Below, piece after piece: positions 6,635 to 8,498 of a DNA stretch of 8,498 nt. The position numbers and the translations under genes are program-made. This stretch comes from Pseudomonadota bacterium (lineage in GTDB: Bacteria > Pseudomonadota > Gammaproteobacteria > Burkholderiales > Burkholderiaceae_C): contig JAFAGF010000272.1 in assembly GCA_023422975.1 (NCBI GenBank), positions 1-8,498 of the forward strand. The letters run 5' to 3'. Numbering within the stretch: the stretch's first letter is position 1; each line of letters opens with the position of its first letter. The notes under the pieces were generated by a model. It worked only from the letters and a program-made list of their open reading frames with translations, made no database searches and was not told the origin of the DNA.

Positions 6635-7249
6635 TTAAAGCTTCCAGCCTATTTGACGCAGCAATTGCGCCGTTTCAAAGACGGGCAAACCCATGATGCC
6701 TGAGTAACTTCCCTCAATGTGCTCAATCATGGCCGCTGCCAAACCCTGCACGCCGTAAGCGCCAGCCTTGCCAAAAGGCTCGCCAGATGCCACATAGGCG
6801 GTAATTTGCGCATCCCTCATGGCCATGAAACGCACTTTGGACACAGACAGCGCTTGCAGCCGCTGCGCACCATTTTGCAATGCAACCGCCGTCAGCACCT
6901 CATGCGTTTGCCCGGACAGTTTGTGCAGCATGGCGTGCGCCTGCGCCGCGTCTTCCGGCTTCCCCAAGATTTCAGCACCCAGCGCCACCGTGGTGTCCGA
7001 GGCCAACACCGGTGCTGCGGGCAAGCCACGCCGCGCCCAGCGCGCTACAGCAGCGTCCAGCTTCAAGCCTGTCACGCGCTGCACATAGTCACGTGGCGCC
7101 TCACCCTGCAGCACCACTTCGATGGCTTCTGCATCTTCGGGCACATCGCCCTGGGCGTTGGGCAGCAACAACTCATGGTGCACCCCCAGCTGCTGCAACA
7201 GCTGGCTGCGGCGTGGACTTTGGGAAGCCAGGTAAATAAAATTGGACAT
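6635..7249 (-). CDS. maf: Maf family nucleotide pyrophosphatase (YhdE type, dTTP/UTP)
   Basis: Hydrolyses dTTP, UTP and related modified nucleotides to the monophosphate plus pyrophosphate. It is a house-cleaning enzyme also linked to control of septation. It has 204 residues; E. coli YhdE has 197. The N-terminal substrate-binding SQSPRR is at 9-14 ([17 protein letters not shown]). The catalytic aspartate D85 lies in [31 protein letters not shown] and [12 protein letters not shown] follow at about 93-124. [10 protein letters not shown] (160-169) and [16 protein letters not shown] (178-193) are the YhdE-type signatures that separate it from the YceF (m7GTP) subfamily. The gene is followed by rng after 92 bases. 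Upstream lie a repeat, a possible promoter and the rlmH terminator, so it may begin its own transcript. The ribosome-binding site is weak. Confidence 0.95.
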   Translation of the reverse strand: MSNFIYLASQSPRRSQLLQQLGVHHELLLPNAQGDVPEDAEAIEVVLQGEAPRDYVQRVTGLKLDAAVARWARRGLPAAPVLASDTTVALGAEILGKPEDAAQAHAMLHKLSGQTHEVLTAVALQNGAQRLQALSVSKVRFMAMRDAQITAYVASGEPFGKAGAYGVQGLAAAMIEHIEGSYSGIMGLPVFETAQLLRQIGWKL

Positions 7250-7276
7250 GAAATTTCAATAAAAAATGGCATTTGC

Positions 7277-7302
7277 GCTTATCTGGCAAGCGCTAAAAGC
7301 TA
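7277..7302. repeat. Dispersed intergenic repeat, copy 2 (REP-like)
   Basis: The 26 bases gcttatctggcaagcgctaa plus aagcta match copy 1 at 5024-5049 in 21 of 26 positions, same orientation. A perfect 6-bp inverted repeat gcgctt/aagcgc (7275-7280 and 7288-7293, 7-base loop) sits at its core. It lies between the maf start codon and the candidate maf promoter, so it would be transcribed in the maf leader. Confidence 0.6.
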
Positions 7303-7310
7303 CTAAAAAA

Positions 7311-7339
7311 ATAGTACCACGCAGCCTGCAGATAGGCAA
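7311..7339 (-). promoter_or_regulatory. Candidate sigma-70 promoter for maf-rng
   Basis: On the minus strand TTGCCT (7334-7339) and TACTAT (7311-7316) are spaced exactly 17 bases apart, each matching 4 of 6 consensus positions. It lies downstream of the rlmH terminator and about 60 bases upstream of the maf start, a sensible position for restarting transcription. Untested prediction. Confidence 0.4.
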
Positions 7340-7367
7340 TCTCGCGCGCACCCTGCCCCAAAAACAA

Positions 7368-7391
7368 AGCCCTGCAAAAACTTGCAGGGCT
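7368..7391 (-). terminator. Intrinsic terminator after rlmH
   Basis: A perfect 10-bp inverted repeat, AGCCCTGCAA (7368-7377) with TTGCAGGGCT (7382-7391), has a 4-base loop. On the minus strand the stem is followed by ttgttttt. It begins 26 bases after the rlmH stop codon and should end or attenuate the rsfS-rlmH transcript before maf. On the plus strand no T run follows. Confidence 0.88.
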
Positions 7392-7417
7392 GGGTTCAGG
7401 GCATCGGTGCAGCCACC

Positions 7418-7885
7418 TTACTCACGGTGATAAGGATGGCCTGCATTGACCGACCATGCGCGATACAGCTGCTCAATCAGCAGCACGCGCACCATGGCGT
7501 GGGGCAGCGTCATGTCAGACAGGCGCATCTTTTCATGCGCCAGCTGTTTGAATGCGGGGTCCAGACCATCGGGACCGCCAATGATCAGCGCCACATCATC
7601 GCCTTCCAGCTGCCAGTTTTGCAGCCGTGCAGCCAAAGCCTTGGTCGTCAAATTGGTGCCGCGCTCATCCAGCACCACAATGCGCGTGCCGCGTGGAATG
7701 GCGGCCTCGATACGCTTGCGCTCGGCCGCGTACAAGGTTTCCACTGTTTTGGAGCCACGCGGCTCGGTTTTCACCGCCTTGAGCTCGACTTTGAGTTCCG
7801 GTGGAAACCGTTTGGCGTAATCGTCGTAGGCCGTCTGTGCCCAGTCAGGCACATGCTGGCCCACGGCCACAATCAGCAGCTTCAT
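7418..7885 (-). CDS. rlmH: 23S rRNA (pseudouridine1915-N3)-methyltransferase RlmH
   Basis: SPOUT-class methyltransferase that adds the N3 methyl group to pseudouridine 1915 in helix 69 of 23S rRNA, acting on assembled 70S ribosomes with SAM as donor. It has 155 residues, the same length as E. coli RlmH. The start [10 protein letters not shown] is canonical. The SAM-binding knot is seen in [13 protein letters not shown] (98-110), then [20 protein letters not shown] (122-141) and the C-terminal HPYHRE (150-155), which places the conserved tail at the active site. The start codon overlaps the rsfS stop by 4 bases (ATGA, 7882-7885), so translation is probably coupled. The purine-rich Lys codons of rsfS just upstream may provide a weak ribosome-binding site (AAGAAAG). 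A strong terminator follows. Confidence 0.97.
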   Translation of the reverse strand: MKLLIVAVGQHVPDWAQTAYDDYAKRFPPELKVELKAVKTEPRGSKTVETLYAAERKRIEAAIPRGTRIVVLDERGTNLTTKALAARLQNWQLEGDDVALIIGGPDGLDPAFKQLAHEKMRLSDMTLPHAMVRVLLIEQLYRAWSVNAGHPYHRE

Positions 7886-8498
7886 GCTTTCTTGGCAGCA
7901 GCCTTCTTCGCACCACCGCGCGGCGCTGTGGGCTTGACCACCACGGTCTTCAGCGATGATGTTTTCTTGGCTGCTGGCTTTTTCGCGGCAGGTTTTTTGT
8001 CTGCAGGCTTGTCTGCCGCGGCCTTGGCCGCAGCAGACTTCTTGGCGGCTGCCTTCTTCACCACAGTCTTGCCATCCACGGCTGCCACGGCTTTCTTGGC
8101 GGCCGGCTTCTTGGCGGGCTTGGCCTCTGCCGACGCATCTTCGGAAGCGAAGATCTTGGCAGGCTTGGCACCGCCAAGCTTCAAGCGCACCGGCTTGTCA
8201 CCCCAGATTTCTTCCAAGCGGTAGTACTGGCGAATGGTGGGCTGCATGATGTGCACCACGCACTGGCCGCAGTCGACAATGATCCATTCACCGTTTTCTT
8301 CGCCTTCATGGCGTGGAACAGCAAAGCCCGCCTTTTTGACTGCATCACGCACGCTGGAGGCCAAGGCCTTGGTCTGGCGGTTGGATGCGCCCGATGCCAC
8401 GATCACGCGCTCAAACAGCGGCGACAGGTGTTCGGTATTGAAAACCTGAATATCTTGTGCCTTGACGTCTTCCAAGCCATCGACGATGGCACGCTGGA
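7882..8498 (-). CDS. rsfS: Ribosomal silencing factor RsfS/YbeB with Lys/Ala-rich tail (5' end cut)
   Basis: Binds ribosomal protein L14 (uL14) on the large subunit and blocks subunit joining, reducing translation in starvation or stationary phase. The frame is open to the window edge (QRAIVDG then [12 protein letters not shown]), so the true start lies just outside. The TTG at 8473-8475 is an internal Leu codon. 204 residues are visible. The Iojap/RsfS core (about 107 residues) includes [19 protein letters not shown], a [16 protein letters not shown] strand pair and [13 protein letters not shown]. It is followed by about 97 residues (7885-8175) made of [12 protein letters not shown] repeats, with about 26 Lys and 32 Ala, highly basic and disordered. 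Typical RsfS proteins are about 105-120 residues and stop near the end of the core. The gene overlaps rlmH by 4 bases, and nadD usually lies upstream of this pair. Confidence 0.95.
   Translation of the reverse strand, partial: QRAIVDGLEDVKAQDIQVFNTEHLSPLFERVIVASGASNRQTKALASSVRDAVKKAGFAVPRHEGEENGEWIIVDCGQCVVHIMQPTIRQYYRLEEIWGDKPVRLKLGGAKPAKIFASEDASAEAKPAKKPAAKKAVAAVDGKTVVKKAAAKKSAAAKAAADKPADKKPAAKKPAAKKTSSLKTVVVKPTAPRGGAKKAAAKKA

Noticed and set aside
5082..6638. 518-codon open frame on the plus strand spanning rng
   Set aside because: Exact antisense of a fully conserved RNase G. The translation is His/Gln/Ala-rich with no recognisable domain, as expected from the complement of GC-biased codons.
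7382..8224. 280-codon plus-strand open frame over rlmH and rsfS, with an Ala/Phe-rich hydrophobic end
   Set aside because: The hydrophobic repeats are just the complement of the AAG/GCC codons of the RsfS tail. It starts inside the rlmH terminator.
8473..8475. TTG as the start of rsfS
   Set aside because: The frame continues upstream as QRAIVDG-L, which fits conserved RsfS N-terminal sequence, so the gene is cut by the window edge.

Overview
The window looks like a chromosomal stretch from a betaproteobacterium of the Comamonadaceae (Comamonas-like). The basis is the sequence character of the proteins, the gene order rsfS-rlmH-maf-rng, a moderately GC-rich composition, and a short intergenic repeat with a tagcgctt/aagcgcta core that I associate from memory with this family. 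The assignment is an inference, not a database result. Seven protein genes are visible. Both end genes are cut by the window edges. No RNA gene, insertion sequence, CRISPR array or phage gene was seen, and no gene-free stretch exceeds 300 bases.

Layout: (1) 1-1139, plus strand, a glycerate 2-kinase lacking only about its first four codons. (2) A strong bidirectional terminator at 1204-1239 between this gene and the convergent iron region. (3) 1268-4957, an iron-acquisition module. On the minus strand an AraC/PchR-type regulator (3445-4419) lies upstream of an outer-membrane TonB-dependent receptor (1268-3277). Divergent from the regulator is a small DUF2218 protein (4625-4957). Fur-box-like sequences lie before the receptor (3341-3359) and in the divergent intergenic region (4551-4569). 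(4) 5055-8498, minus strand, a housekeeping RNA/ribosome cluster read right to left: rsfS (ribosome silencing factor), rlmH (23S rRNA methyltransferase), maf (nucleotide pyrophosphatase) and rng (RNase G). rsfS and rlmH overlap by 4 bases. A hairpin terminator after rlmH (7368-7391) and a possible promoter (7311-7339) suggest that maf-rng is at least partly a separate transcription unit.

How they work together: the iron module fits a standard circuit. Under iron starvation Fur would release the regulator and receptor, and the regulator, sensing the imported ferric ligand, would activate the receptor. DUF2218 shares the control region and probably the iron response, but its biochemical function is unknown. 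The housekeeping cluster serves ribosome and RNA metabolism. Its most unusual feature is a Lys/Ala-rich tail of about 97 residues on RsfS.

I found no convincing wholly new system. The points most worth checking are the Fur-linked DUF2218 gene, the histone-like RsfS tail, and a 15-bp direct repeat upstream of the receptor that could be the regulator's operator.
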